A stretch of DNA of 64,000 bases from Roseibium litorale (GTDB taxonomy: Bacteria > Pseudomonadota > Alphaproteobacteria > Rhizobiales > Stappiaceae). Shown piece by piece: positions 1-9,412 of the stretch; position 1 is the first letter of the stretch, and each line of letters begins with the position of its first letter. The stretch lies in contig NZ_JACYXI010000009.1 of assembly GCF_014842915.1 (NCBI RefSeq), forward strand, positions 62,001-126,000, in the 5' to 3' direction. The notes beneath the pieces are model-generated. The model saw only the letters and a list, made by a program, of their open reading frames with translations, was not told the origin of the DNA and did no database searches. A program made the position numbers and the translations under genes.

Positions 1-838
1 GCAGGGCATCTGCAACAGACAGCTTTTCCAGCTTCTCCTGCACGCGCGCCTTGCGGCGGATCCCGGCGGTATCAAACAGCTTGATGTGATGCTCGCGCCA
101 CTCCCAGTCGACGGAAATGGAGTCGCGCGTGATCCCGGCCTCCGGGCCGGTCAGCATGCGGTCTTCGCCGAGCAGCGTGTTGATCAGGGTCGACTTGCCA
201 GCATTCGGGCGGCCAACGATGGCAACCCGGAGCGGACGCTTCAGCGTGCCCACCGGCTCGTCTTCGTCCAGCAGTTCGCCGTCCTCGTCCACATCCAGAT
301 CGGTCTTGGCTTCTTCGGTTGCCGCCTGCTCTTCCTCTTCCACCCGCTCCACATGAGGCAGCAGAGCGTCATAAAGGTCGGCCAGACCTTCGCCATGCTC
401 GGCGGAAATGGCAATCGGTTCGCCAAGGCCCAGGGAAAAGGCCTCGTAAAGCCCGGACATGCCAGCCTTGCCCTCGGCCTTGTTGGCCAGAAGGATGACC
501 GGCGTCGTCGTCTTGCGGGCAACAGCGGCAAAATGAGAGTCGAGCGGCGTCACGCCTGCACGGGCATCGATCACGAAGAGAACGGCGTCCGCCTCGCTGA
601 TCGCTTCTTCCGTCTGCTTGCGCATGCGGCCTTCGAGCGATGCGGAGTCCGCATCTTCAAGACCAGCGGTGTCGATGATGGTGAAGCGCAGGTCGCCAAG
701 ACGCGCCTCGCCAGGCCGGCGGTCGCGGGTCACGCCCGGCGTATCGTCGACCAGCGCGAGGCGCTTGCCGACGAGACGATTGAAAAGAGTGGACTTGCCG
801 ACATTCGGCCGTCCGATAATGGCGACGGTTGCGCCCAC
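1..838 (-). CDS. der: Ribosome biogenesis GTPase Der (EngA), C-terminus cut by window edge
   Basis: Double-GTPase needed for 50S ribosomal subunit maturation in the cytoplasm. About 279 codons are present. The first G1 motif (GRPNVGKST) lies at about residues 9-17 and a second G1 motif (GRPNAGKST) at about residue 208, which is the tandem G-domain layout unique to Der; the acidic linker ([19 protein letters not shown]) separates them. The start is a GTG at 838 preceded by GGAG with an 8-nt gap, since no ATG fits before the first G domain. It lies 40 bp after bamB in the usual yfgM-bamB-der order. The C-terminal KH-like domain is outside the window. Confidence 0.95.
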   Translation of the reverse strand, partial: MGATVAIIGRPNVGKSTLFNRLVGKRLALVDDTPGVTRDRRPGEARLGDLRFTIIDTAGLEDADSASLEGRMRKQTEEAISEADAVLFVIDARAGVTPLDSHFAAVARKTTTPVILLANKAEGKAGMSGLYEAFSLGLGEPIAISAEHGEGLADLYDALLPHVERVEEEEQAATEEAKTDLDVDEDGELLDEDEPVGTLKRPLRVAIVGRPNAGKSTLINTLLGEDRMLTGPEAGITRDSISVDWEWREHHIKLFDTAGIRRKARVQEKLEKLSVADAL

Positions 839-878
839 GGTGAGTACTCCTGACAGGCCGCGCTGACCGGCTGTCCGG

Positions 879-2231
879 TCAGTTGAAGGCGGCGACGGCG
901 TCCGATCCGTCCAACACAATCATACGGCCGCCGGCGATAATCGGCGTCACGTAGACATCGGTCTTCACGTCGCTGGTGTTCATGATCTGGCCGGAAGCAG
1001 CATCGATCTTCGCAAGCCGTCCGTCGCTGGATACAGCGATAAGCACTCCGTTCGCAAGGACCGGACCGGCCCAATTACGCCGCTTCTTCTTTTTTTCCGG
1101 TTTTGGCAGCTGTGTAGACCACAAAGTATCGCCAGTTTTACGGTCCAGAGCGACCATCCGGTCGTCAAGATCGACCAGGAACAGGGACGAGCCGGAGACG
1201 ACCGGCGTGTGCACCGCGCCCAGATCCTTCTCCCAAATCCGCTGTCCGGTCTTGAGGGAGGTCGCGATCGTGCGGCCGGCAACACCGGTCGCATAGACCG
1301 TGCCGTCCGCCACAACCGGGCTTGCTGATACATCGGAGAGACCAGAGACGGCAAAGGTGCGGAAGCCGCGGGCGACCGCGTCGATCCAAACCGGCTCACC
1401 CTTCTTGACGTCAAGCGCCATGACTTCGCCAGCGGAAGTCGGGACGATCACCCGGCCACCGGACACGGCGGGGCTGGCCGCGCTGAGTACGCCAGCCGTC
1501 TCGCTGATACCAGCATAATTCCAGGCTTCGGTGCCGTCGGATTCGTTCAGGGCATAGACCTCGTTGGAATCGGTCACAGCAAAGACCAGCCCGTTGCTGG
1601 CAACAGGAGCGCCACGTGCGGGCGTTCCAAGCGCGCCAGTCCACACAACCTGACCGGAAGACGCATCGAGAGCGACCACCTGGCTGTAACCGGTGGAAAC
1701 ATAGACACGATTGCCGGAAACGGTCACGCCGCCCCCGGGTGCCACATCCTTCTCACCTTCAGGGCGCAGGGACCGGGTCCAGAGGCGGGCACCACCGGTG
1801 CTTAGGGCGATGACGTCTCCATTCGGCTTATAGACATAGATCCGGCTGCCGTCGCTAACAGGACGGGCGGAGGTACGCAGCGCGCTCGAAGTGAAGCTGC
1901 CGCCGGAAGCGCCAATAGAGGCCCGCCAGACGCGGCCGCCAGAGATGCTGACTGCGACGTTGCCCGGGTCGTTGGTGAGACCGCCACCAGCGGTCGGCCA
2001 GGATTGGCCGCCGGAGGCCGCGCCGATCTTGGCCGGGCGGGCCTGAGCGACAGCTGCCGGGTCCGCGCCGTCAAAGACCGGCTGGCGTTCGCCCTGTAGG
2101 ATCTTTTCCTTTGAGAAGGGGTTGATGGAGTCGGTAAACTCGGACACGCCTCCACAGGCGCTCACCATCAAAGACAGGGTGAGCACACCACAGATGGACG
2201 ACCAGCTGCGTTCTTTATGGATGTTGCTCAC
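879..2231 (-). CDS. bamB: Outer membrane protein assembly factor BamB (PQQ-like beta-propeller lipoprotein)
   Basis: Lipoprotein scaffold of the BAM complex that inserts beta-barrel proteins into the outer membrane. The N-terminus is a lipoprotein signal with lipobox ending at Cys26 (VSAC). The remaining part shows repeated beta-propeller strands of the PQQ type (for example [32 protein letters not shown]), giving an eight-bladed propeller of usual length (450 aa against about 390-450). The start ATG overlaps the stop of the upstream TPR gene by ATGA, so the two are translationally coupled. der follows. Confidence 0.93.
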   Translation of the reverse strand: MSNIHKERSWSSICGVLTLSLMVSACGGVSEFTDSINPFSKEKILQGERQPVFDGADPAAVAQARPAKIGAASGGQSWPTAGGGLTNDPGNVAVSISGGRVWRASIGASGGSFTSSALRTSARPVSDGSRIYVYKPNGDVIALSTGGARLWTRSLRPEGEKDVAPGGGVTVSGNRVYVSTGYSQVVALDASSGQVVWTGALGTPARGAPVASNGLVFAVTDSNEVYALNESDGTEAWNYAGISETAGVLSAASPAVSGGRVIVPTSAGEVMALDVKKGEPVWIDAVARGFRTFAVSGLSDVSASPVVADGTVYATGVAGRTIATSLKTGQRIWEKDLGAVHTPVVSGSSLFLVDLDDRMVALDRKTGDTLWSTQLPKPEKKKKRRNWAGPVLANGVLIAVSSDGRLAKIDAASGQIMNTSDVKTDVYVTPIIAGGRMIVLDGSDAVAAFN

Positions 2232-2920
2232 TGCTTTGTTCCTTCAGATGAATCTGCTGTTTCACCGGCACTGCCGTTATCTGCGGTGATGACGTCGCTC
2301 AAGATGGTGACCCGGCGGGAAATATCGGATGGGGTGCCCGTGTCTTCTTCGATCATGCCGATCCACCTGCGGGCAGCCTCAGTGTCACCCGCCTTCCAGG
2401 CAGCAAGCGCCAGGATCTCGCGCGCGCCAGCACGGAACGGCTCGCCGGTTCCGCTCATCGGCTCAAGACGGGCAGAAACGGCGGCATAGTCTTCTGTATC
2501 CACGGCCAGGAAACCAGCCCGCAACCTTGCAATGTCCTGCAAGGCGTTTTCAACCGAACCGTCCTTGGAGATCGCATCAAACGCTTCAATTGCCTCGGCT
2601 TTCTTGCCGTTGAGGGCCAATTCGCTGGCCTCACGCATGCGGGCAAGAACCGGATAGCCGCCAGTGCTTTGCGACAGCTCGTTGAGCTTGGCCTGAGCGG
2701 CGGCACTGTCCCCGGTTTCGGAAAGACGGACCGCTTCGAAGAAGACGTCACCCGCAGCCTCGGACTTGCCCTTCTGCCAGTAGATCCAGCCGCGGTAACC
2801 ACCGGTGCCGACAACGATCAAAACGGCGAGCGCGATAACCCAGGGGCCAAGACGATCCCAAAGCCGACGGTACTTCTCCTGGCGGATGTCTTCATCGACT
2901 TCACGAAAAATATCGGACAT
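2228..2920 (-). CDS. YfgM-like tetratricopeptide membrane protein
   Basis: Protein of about 230 aa with a short cytoplasmic N-terminus (MSDIFREVDEDIRQEK), one transmembrane helix at about residues 27-47 (WVIALAVLIVVGTGGYRGWIYW) and a periplasmic TPR-like helical domain. This is the architecture of YfgM, an ancillary protein of the Sec translocon and periplasmic chaperone network. The start at 2920 was chosen over longer in-frame starts because the family begins at MSDIF and AGGA lies upstream. It is first in the yfgM-bamB-der operon. The family is recognised; a direct role with SecYEG here is inferred. Confidence 0.85.
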   Translation of the reverse strand: MSDIFREVDEDIRQEKYRRLWDRLGPWVIALAVLIVVGTGGYRGWIYWQKGKSEAAGDVFFEAVRLSETGDSAAAQAKLNELSQSTGGYPVLARMREASELALNGKKAEAIEAFDAISKDGSVENALQDIARLRAGFLAVDTEDYAAVSARLEPMSGTGEPFRAGAREILALAAWKAGDTEAARRWIGMIEEDTGTPSDISRRVTILSDVITADNGSAGETADSSEGTKQ

Positions 2921-3526
2921 GCGTGTCTTGTTCCTGCTTCTGCGCTTTTGCTCTGGGCCACACCTTTTAGGCGGGCGCCACAATACCGTCTCACCCGGCG
3001 GGTGGCAAACGCCCAGGTAAGCCTCTCTTCAATGGTTTAATGGCACAAGTGAGGCAGCAGCGCGGTTTCCCTGAGCCTTCAGGCCAGCCGAGTGTTGCTT
3101 ACGGCAAGGCTACAGGGAAGACAAGCTCTCCAAAGCGGCCCCGGAAGCCCATTTTTCCCGCAAGTCAGGCAAGAATCACACAGACGAACGGGCTTCTGGC
3201 ACCTCAACCAGCCAGCCGAGCTTCCACAGTTCCAGCCGCCACCTCTCAAGCGGTAGCAATGTTCGGCTTTGCAGCTTTTGCTTTATGCAGTTCCATTCCG
3301 CCTTGGATCTGAAATAAAATCGGCTTATGAATGAGCCGGTTCGATCCTGAGGCACCAGGCAGGAGAAGAGGCAAGAGTGCCAAACCAAGCACTTGTATTG
3401 TCTGATACTTCCAAATCAGAGAACGGCTTGGCAGAGATCAAGGCACGGGTTTTCCGGGGAACGTTGGGCGCGTTCTGACCCGGTCACTCCGCGCAAATGC
3501 ATGTGGGCAAAGGAATAGTGGTTACG
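2921..3526. other. Intergenic region without recognisable gene
   Basis: About 600 bp between the divergent yfgM-like and PilZ genes. Open frames exist on both strands but have no convincing ribosome binding site, domain or codon pattern. I recognise no RNA gene or repeat here. It must carry promoters for both neighbours, but no clear -35/-10 pair stands out. Confidence 0.5.
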
Positions 3527-3808
3527 ATGGAAGACGAACGCAGAGGCAGTGAACGGCGCAGAACGCTGAAATCCGGACGGATCGTTTTTGGCGGCCTGTC
3601 GCAGGTCTTCAACTGCACCATCCGGAACACGAGCGATGGCGGCGCGCTTCTAACTCTCCCCAGCACAATGGGCGTACCCAGCGCCTTCCTGCTCTACATC
3701 GACAATGAAAGCACGCGGCGGCCAGTCGAAGTTGTCTGGCGAACGGAAGACAAGCTTGGCATCCGCTACACCGGCCCCGCCGAAAGCACCCTGCGCCGCA
3801 ATGTCTGA
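3527..3808 (+). CDS. PilZ domain protein (putative c-di-GMP binding)
   Basis: Small single-domain protein of 93 aa. It carries the N-terminal arginine-rich RxxxR-type c-di-GMP motif (ERRGSERRRTLK) and the second motif as NTSDGG, fitting (D/N)xSxxG, so ligand binding is plausible. The start at 3527 follows AAAGGAA; an in-frame ATG at 3497 would add ten residues not typical of the family. It stands alone, convergent with the oxidoreductase gene. No output domain is fused, so the partner is unknown. Confidence 0.8.
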   Translation: MEDERRGSERRRTLKSGRIVFGGLSQVFNCTIRNTSDGGALLTLPSTMGVPSAFLLYIDNESTRRPVEVVWRTEDKLGIRYTGPAESTLRRNV

Positions 3809-3824
3809 GAACAAGAGGGCTGCC

Positions 3825-3852
3825 CTCACCCGGACCTGAAGATCCGGGTGAG
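3825..3852. terminator. Hairpin between convergent genes
   Basis: Perfect 10-bp inverted repeat, CTCACCCGGA and TCCGGGTGAG around an 8-nt loop, placed between the convergent ends of the PilZ gene and the oxidoreductase gene. There is no clear U-tract on either side, so termination is inferred from position and stem strength. Confidence 0.5.
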
Positions 3853-3868
3853 CCTACGCGCCTCAAGC

Positions 3869-5002
3869 TCAGCGGAGCATCGCTTCAGCTTGTTCTTTCG
3901 GCAGAGCCGCAGGACGCTCGCATGGCGTCTCGATGTCAATGAAGGAGCCGGTTTCTCCGGACCTCAGGATCGAGCACATTACATCCACCGCATGAAGAGC
4001 CCGGTCGAGAGAGCAGCGGTAGTCGCTGCCGGTCGCGATAGACTGCACCATGTCCGCCAGACCTGCGGCCCGGTAGTTGGCAAAGTGGCGGCCGTTGTGC
4101 TCCTGGTTGGCGATGCCGAAGGGATGGCCGTCGTCCGCCAGCGTTTCTTCTTTGCCGTCCCGTCCGGTTAGGACCACATCCCCGCCGAAGAAGTTCGGAT
4201 CGGGCACATAGAGCGAGCCTTCCGTGCCATAGAGCTCCATATTCTGGTGCTTGTGCGCCCACACGTCCCAGCTGGCGGAAAGCGTGATTGTGGCACCGTT
4301 CACGAACTCCAGCAGCGCATGAATGTTGGTCGGCGTCTTGACCGGAATCTTCTCCCCGGCCCTCGGCTGGCTGGAAATCGTCCGTGTCGGGGTTGCCATG
4401 GAGGTCAGAGCCGCCACGCGCTTCACCGGCCCGACCAGATTGACCAGATTGGCGATGTAGTAAGGCCCGAGGTCCAGGATCGGACCGCCGCCCGGGAGGA
4501 AGAAGAAATCCGGGTTCGGATGCCAATGCTCCATGCCGTGGCTCATGACGTGGCAGGTGCCGGCCGTGATCCTGCCAACCCGTCCCTCATCGATGGCCTT
4601 GCGGGCACGCTGATGCGCACCGCCCAGGAACGTGTCCGGGGCAGACCCGACCTTCAAGCCCTTTTCGGCTGCCAAAGCCTGCATGGCCCTGCCCTCTTCC
4701 AGATTGAGGACCAGCGGCTTTTCCGAATAGACATGCTTGCCTGCTGACAGGATTTCCCTGGAAACCGGCCAGTGGGCATCCGGAATGGTCAGGTTGACCA
4801 CCACATCAATGTCATCGGCCTTTAGAAGATCATGGACCGTCATCGCCCGGACGCCGAACTCTTCGCCCCTGGTCTGAGCGGCGCCCCGGTTGAGATCCGC
4901 GCAGCCGCGAATCTCGACACCCTTGAACAAGGGCGCGTATTTGAAATAGGTCGTCGAGATATTGCCGCATCCGATAATGCCGACGCCAAGTGTCTTACTC
5001 AT
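3869..5002 (-). CDS. Gfo/Idh/MocA family NAD(P)-dependent oxidoreductase
   Basis: Sugar dehydrogenase-type enzyme of 377 aa. The N-terminal Rossmann fold shows GIIGCGNIS at about residues 8-16, the conserved EKP of the family follows in YSEKPLVLN near residue 94, and the C-terminal domain carries GGGPILDLGPYYI. The substrate cannot be read from sequence. It is the last gene of the minus-strand sugar operon, 11 nt after the isomerase gene. A second member of this family sits at 15387-16544 on the divergent side with its own isomerase, which suggests paired oxidation-isomerisation steps. That pathway role is inferred. Confidence 0.9.
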   Translation of the reverse strand: MSKTLGVGIIGCGNISTTYFKYAPLFKGVEIRGCADLNRGAAQTRGEEFGVRAMTVHDLLKADDIDVVVNLTIPDAHWPVSREILSAGKHVYSEKPLVLNLEEGRAMQALAAEKGLKVGSAPDTFLGGAHQRARKAIDEGRVGRITAGTCHVMSHGMEHWHPNPDFFFLPGGGPILDLGPYYIANLVNLVGPVKRVAALTSMATPTRTISSQPRAGEKIPVKTPTNIHALLEFVNGATITLSASWDVWAHKHQNMELYGTEGSLYVPDPNFFGGDVVLTGRDGKEETLADDGHPFGIANQEHNGRHFANYRAAGLADMVQSIATGSDYRCSLDRALHAVDVMCSILRSGETGSFIDIETPCERPAALPKEQAEAMLR

Positions 5003-5013
5003 GATGCTGAACC

Positions 5014-5760
5014 TTACCAGGCCTTGGTGGTGGAGATGGATCGGGCCGCGAAGCGGCCGCAGTCATTGGGCTTGTCGTGTTCCATCACGAAGACGGACGC
5101 CTTGGTGCCTTTCAGAGCCGCCATAATGCCCTTCCAGTCCATGGTGCCGTGGCCGACGTCTGCCCAGCCATCCTCATCCTTGTTCTCGCCCTCAGGAGCG
5201 ATGTCCTTGACGTGAACCGCCGTGATCCGCGAACCATAGCGCTTGATCCAGTCGAGCGGATCGGCCCCGCCGCGCACGATCCACGCAATGTCCGCTTCCC
5301 AGCTGATCGAGGGCGCATTGTCGAGGATGATCTCCATCGGCACCTTGCCATCCGGTAGAGCTGCAAATTCGAAGTCATGGTTATGCCAGCCGAAATCATA
5401 GCCACGTGCCGAATAGCGCACGTAGAGCGCTTCCAGACGCTTGGCAAAGGCCGCCCAGCCCGCGCTGTCCGACGGGCGGTCATCCGGCATGATATAGGGG
5501 CAATAGATCGCCTTCATGCCCAGCGTCCGCGCGATGTCGAGCACCTTCTCTTCGTTGTTTTCCAGAAGATCGAGCGAGAAATGGCCGGTGGGCATCGTCA
5601 GGCCCACGGCGTCAATCGCGGCCCGGGTGGCCGCAGCATCGTCATAAACAGGCCCGTAGCCCTCAACCTGGGCATAACCGGCATCAGCCACCGTCTTCAA
5701 GGTGCCTTCGAGCGGCGGAAATTCCCGGGCACTGTACAGCTGAAAGGAAAAAGCAGTCAT
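5014..5760 (-). CDS. Sugar phosphate isomerase/epimerase (xylose isomerase-like TIM barrel)
   Basis: AP endonuclease family 2 / xylose isomerase-like TIM barrel of 248 aa. Candidate metal ligands are spaced as in the family: WHNHDFEF, SWEADIAWI, VHVKDIAPEG and a final Glu in VMEHDKP. The start at 5760 (MTAFSFQLYS) follows AGGAG with suitable spacing; an upstream ATG at 5787 would place the ribosome site inside the gene. It sits between the beta-mannosidase and the oxidoreductase in the same operon, so a role in converting the released or oxidised sugar is likely. Confidence 0.88.
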   Translation of the reverse strand: MTAFSFQLYSAREFPPLEGTLKTVADAGYAQVEGYGPVYDDAAATRAAIDAVGLTMPTGHFSLDLLENNEEKVLDIARTLGMKAIYCPYIMPDDRPSDSAGWAAFAKRLEALYVRYSARGYDFGWHNHDFEFAALPDGKVPMEIILDNAPSISWEADIAWIVRGGADPLDWIKRYGSRITAVHVKDIAPEGENKDEDGWADVGHGTMDWKGIMAALKGTKASVFVMEHDKPNDCGRFAARSISTTKAW

Positions 5761-5804
5761 TTCAAGTTGCTCCTCTTGGATCGTCATCAGGGTGCTGAAC
5801 CGTG

Positions 5805-8312
5805 TCAGTCCCTTGAACTGGAATAGAGAGTGCGGACGCGGAGGCCCGAAAGGCCGTCTTGTCCGGTCTGCAAGGCACCGGGTGTGCCGGTTACGGTGAC
5901 CGTCACCGGCACACCGGGCAGAAGGGTGAAGAAGTTATCGGAGAGAACCAGTTGCCGGTCAGCCTCCAGTGCCACGAACAGGGCCGGCTTATCCGTGGTC
6001 AGGGTAACCGCGGCCACAACGTTCCCAGCCCCATCCGGATCAACAGGTTCAAGGGACATCGCGATCGCCGGACGAGCCAGTGCCAGTCCCTTATAGGCTT
6101 TCGGCATGACATGATCGCAGCCGGAACGCCCGCAGGCCGAGCGCCAGCGCAGTACCAGCAGCTCGCCGGCTCCGGCCTCGCGAAGAACCGGGTGGCCGGG
6201 CCGAACGGCCTTATCGGCCGGAACATCGGCTTGAACCTCGAACAGGGTCTCACAGCCTCCTTGCAGGTTCCAGCGCTCCACGGCACAGGTGAGCTGCACC
6301 GGCTCCAGCATATCGTTCACGGCACAAAGGCTTAAGGTTCCGTCCTCATCCGGCAGCGCAAAGACCTGAACCGGCTCGAAGAAGCGTTTGGCCATAAAAT
6401 GCAAGGCCTTCCAGCCGCCGCCATAATCGAGGCTGGACCAGGAGGCGACCGGCCAGGTGTCGTTGAGCTGCCAGTAGAGCGCGCCCATGCAATGGGGCTT
6501 CAGCGAGCGCCAGTATTCCACGGCAGTGCGGATCGCCAGTCCCTGCTGGACCTGGGACAGATAGACAAAGTTCTCAAAGTCCCTGGGAAAGCGGAAATAG
6601 CGGAACATCGTCTCCGCGATCCGGGCGTTGCCACCGGCATTCTTCTGGTGCGCTTCCATAACCGGTGAGGCAATGTTCAGATCGTCCTCTCCCGCGAACT
6701 CCCGGATCACATGCATCGACGGAAAGGACTGGAAACCGAATTCGGAGCAGAACCGGGGTGCAATGTCCCGGTAGTGGGCAAAGTCCTTGCCTTCGTGCCA
6801 GACCGACCAGAAGTGCATGTCGCCGGAACTGTCGTCATGCCACGCATCGCCGAAGGACATGGGGCCTGGGGACGGACTGGACGGCCACCAGACCGCCTCC
6901 GGCAGCTCTGCCTTCAAACCGGCCTCAATCGTCCGGTTAAGCCGGTCATAGGAGACCAGATAGCGGTCCCGGTTCCTGATAGACGCATCAAACCAGGTCA
7001 GTGCGCCGATCAGCTCATTGTCCCCGCACCAAAGCGCGATGGAAGGGTGCGCCGAGAGATGGGCGGCCTGTTCGCGCACCTCTTCTGTCACCTCCCCGAG
7101 AAACTCTGGCGTCGAGGGATAGAGATTGCAGGAGAACATGAAGTCCTGCCACACGAGCAAGCCTTTGGCGTCACAGTAGTCATAGAACCAATCCGGTTCA
7201 TACTGACCGCCACCCCAGACCCTGATCATGTTCATGTTCGCGGCCAGCGCGGATGCCAGCAGCGCTTCCGTTTTTTCACGGGTAACCCGGCCTGGAAGCG
7301 CGTCGGCGGGAATCCAGTTGGCACCCCGGCAGAAGATCTCCCGCCCATTGACCGTCAGACAAAAGCGGTTGCCCTTGCCGTCCTTCGATGTGTCGAGTTG
7401 AAGGTCGCGGAATCCAATGGCCTTGCGGACCACGGCGTCTCCAGCCATGACTTCGAGCTCATGAAGCGTTTGCGGTCCATGTCCGGCAGGCCACCACAGG
7501 TCCGGGTTTTCGACGCTCAAACGGCACTCGAGCCGTGTTGTCCCGGCGGAAAGAACGACCTCCTCCTTGAAAGACGCCCCCGCAACCGAGGCCTGAAGAT
7601 AAACGGGACCAGCCGCTACAGCCTCGACATTCATGCGCAGGATCAGATCAACCGTGCTGCCCCGGTGGATCTGGCTGACCGACAGGCGGCCGATCCTGTG
7701 CACTGGTTTCGGTTCCAGGCGGATAGCGCCGTAAAGTCCGAAAGGCGCCAGCGCGATGTTCCAGTCCCAGCCGAAGTGGCACTGGGCCTTGCGCAGCATA
7801 TTGCCGTTGGGGATCGGGCAATTGCCATCATGATAGGGCACAAAGAACGGCTGCGCCTGCTGAAGCCTGGCGGCAGCATCAATATTGGAGACAAAGCGGA
7901 TCTCGATCCCGTTGTGTCCCGGTCTCAGATGCTCAGTTACGTCAGCCCGATGGCGGCGGAAAGCATTGGCCGCCTTGAGCACGCTCGCGCCGTTGACGAA
8001 AACCTCCGCAACCGTGTCGAGCTCCTCCAGTTCCAGCACCCAGCCATGGGGAGACGCTGCCGGATCGGCAAGATCAAAGCTGCGCGACACGGTCCAATCC
8101 CGCTCCGCGATCCAGCGCAGGTCATATTCTGCCCGGCCGGTATAAGGATCAGGAATCAGACCAGCCTGCTCCAGACCAGTGATCACGTCTCCCGGCAGTT
8201 TCATGCGCGCTGCAAAGGAGCCGGTGCTATCGCACAGGTCCCATGTTCCGGCCAGATCAAGACCCTGATCCCGCAACTGAGGCTGCAGGGTTTGCATGGC
8301 AGTGGTGGTCAT
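5805..8312 (-). CDS. Glycoside hydrolase family 2 beta-mannosidase
   Basis: Hydrolyses terminal beta-mannosyl residues, by family assignment. The protein has about 835 aa, the usual length of GH2 beta-mannosidases. The N-terminal sugar-binding jelly roll runs to about residue 200 (GTWDLCDSTG, PYTGRAEYDLRWIAERDW), followed by the immunoglobulin-like domain and TIM barrel. The acid/base is Glu433 in LWCGDNE and the nucleophile Glu524 in CSEFGFQS. No signal peptide is visible, so it is probably cytoplasmic and acts on imported oligosaccharide. The start at 8312 follows GAGG and overlaps the 3-prime end of the ATPase gene, showing co-translation with the transporter. Confidence 0.9.
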   Translation of the reverse strand: MTTTAMQTLQPQLRDQGLDLAGTWDLCDSTGSFAARMKLPGDVITGLEQAGLIPDPYTGRAEYDLRWIAERDWTVSRSFDLADPAASPHGWVLELEELDTVAEVFVNGASVLKAANAFRRHRADVTEHLRPGHNGIEIRFVSNIDAAARLQQAQPFFVPYHDGNCPIPNGNMLRKAQCHFGWDWNIALAPFGLYGAIRLEPKPVHRIGRLSVSQIHRGSTVDLILRMNVEAVAAGPVYLQASVAGASFKEEVVLSAGTTRLECRLSVENPDLWWPAGHGPQTLHELEVMAGDAVVRKAIGFRDLQLDTSKDGKGNRFCLTVNGREIFCRGANWIPADALPGRVTREKTEALLASALAANMNMIRVWGGGQYEPDWFYDYCDAKGLLVWQDFMFSCNLYPSTPEFLGEVTEEVREQAAHLSAHPSIALWCGDNELIGALTWFDASIRNRDRYLVSYDRLNRTIEAGLKAELPEAVWWPSSPSPGPMSFGDAWHDDSSGDMHFWSVWHEGKDFAHYRDIAPRFCSEFGFQSFPSMHVIREFAGEDDLNIASPVMEAHQKNAGGNARIAETMFRYFRFPRDFENFVYLSQVQQGLAIRTAVEYWRSLKPHCMGALYWQLNDTWPVASWSSLDYGGGWKALHFMAKRFFEPVQVFALPDEDGTLSLCAVNDMLEPVQLTCAVERWNLQGGCETLFEVQADVPADKAVRPGHPVLREAGAGELLVLRWRSACGRSGCDHVMPKAYKGLALARPAIAMSLEPVDPDGAGNVVAAVTLTTDKPALFVALEADRQLVLSDNFFTLLPGVPVTVTVTGTPGALQTGQDGLSGLRVRTLYSSSRD

Positions 8313-8319
8313 GATGGCC

Positions 8320-9408
8320 TCAGATCCGCTCTTCGGTGGATGCATCGAAGAGAGAGGCATGCGCAAGATCGAAGGTCACGTGGACGGCGTCCTCCGGCAG
8401 GAAGCCCGCCGTGCTTTCCGTACGCACCGACATGGAGTTTGTTCCAAGCCGGAGCCAGACCAGGCTGTCAGCGCCCATCGGCTCGACCAATTCCACTTCC
8501 GCAGGAAGCGAGGGGCCGGAAGTCGGCTCCCTGCTGACCGTCAAATGCTCAGGCCGGACGCCGAAGACCACCTCAAGAGAGTCCCGGAGAGGCTCACCGG
8601 CCTCATACCCGTCCAGGGGAACACTCAACCCGCTTCCGAGCACGACACGGACCTGATCACCTCTTCCCTCGATGCGCCCCGGCAGGAAGTTCATCGACGG
8701 AGACCCGATGAACCCTGCCACGAACAGATTGACCGGCCGGTTGTAAATCGTCAGCGGCGCGTCGAGCTGCTGGATGATGCCCCCCTTCATCACCGCAATG
8801 CGGTCCGCCAGGGTTAAGGCCTCGATCTGGTCATGGGTGACGTAGATCATGGTGTTCTTGAGGTTCTGGTGCAGGCGCTTCAGCTCCACCCGAAGCTCGG
8901 CCCGCAGCTTGGCATCCAGGTTCGACAAGGGCTCGTCGAACAGAAACACATCCACATCCCGCACCAGGGCACGGCCGATGGCAACGCGCTGGCGCTGGCC
9001 ACCGGACAGCTGGGCCGGCTTGCGCTTGAGCAGCGGCTGGATCTGGAGGATTTCAGCAGCTCTTTCGATACGGCGGCTGATTTCGTCCTTGGGCATGCCT
9101 GCAATCTGCAGACCGAAGGAGAGGTTTTTCTCGACTGTCATCTGCGGATAGAGCGCATAGGACTGGAACACCATGCCGATGCCGCGGTCTTTCGGTTCTT
9201 CCCAGGTGACATTCTTGCCAGAGATGAAGATCTGGCCATCGGAAATGTCCAGCAGACCCGCGATGCAATTCAGCAGCGTGGACTTGCCGCAGCCGGACGG
9301 CCCGAGCAGCACGAGGAATTCGCCCTGGTCAATATCAAGGTTCAGCGTGCGCAGAACCTCGAGGGAGCCGAACTTCAGGGAGAGATCACGGACAGATACG
9401 CTTGTCAT
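8320..9408 (-). CDS. Sugar ABC transporter ATP-binding protein (MalK/UgpC type)
   Basis: ATPase energising import by the adjacent permeases. Walker A is GPSGCGKS at residues 36-43, the signature LSGGQ at 134-138, Walker B FLFDEPLSNLD near 155-165 and the H-loop in YVTHDQIEAL. A C-terminal OB-fold/TOBE regulatory region (about residues 235-360) marks it as MalK-like (CUT1 family) rather than an amino-acid importer. It starts 4 nt after the permease stop. The length of 362 aa is normal. Confidence 0.93.
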   Translation of the reverse strand: MTSVSVRDLSLKFGSLEVLRTLNLDIDQGEFLVLLGPSGCGKSTLLNCIAGLLDISDGQIFISGKNVTWEEPKDRGIGMVFQSYALYPQMTVEKNLSFGLQIAGMPKDEISRRIERAAEILQIQPLLKRKPAQLSGGQRQRVAIGRALVRDVDVFLFDEPLSNLDAKLRAELRVELKRLHQNLKNTMIYVTHDQIEALTLADRIAVMKGGIIQQLDAPLTIYNRPVNLFVAGFIGSPSMNFLPGRIEGRGDQVRVVLGSGLSVPLDGYEAGEPLRDSLEVVFGVRPEHLTVSREPTSGPSLPAEVELVEPMGADSLVWLRLGTNSMSVRTESTAGFLPEDAVHVTFDLAHASLFDASTEERI

Positions 9409-9412
9409 GGCT

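Noticed and set aside
3040..3312. 90-aa frame in the gap before the PilZ gene
   Set aside because: No ribosome site, no family features, and overlapping open frames on both strands; treated as intergenic.
6711..8537. 608-aa open frame on the plus strand
   Set aside because: It is the exact antisense of the beta-mannosidase and ATPase genes, whose motifs and starts are convincing. High G+C makes long antisense frames frequent.
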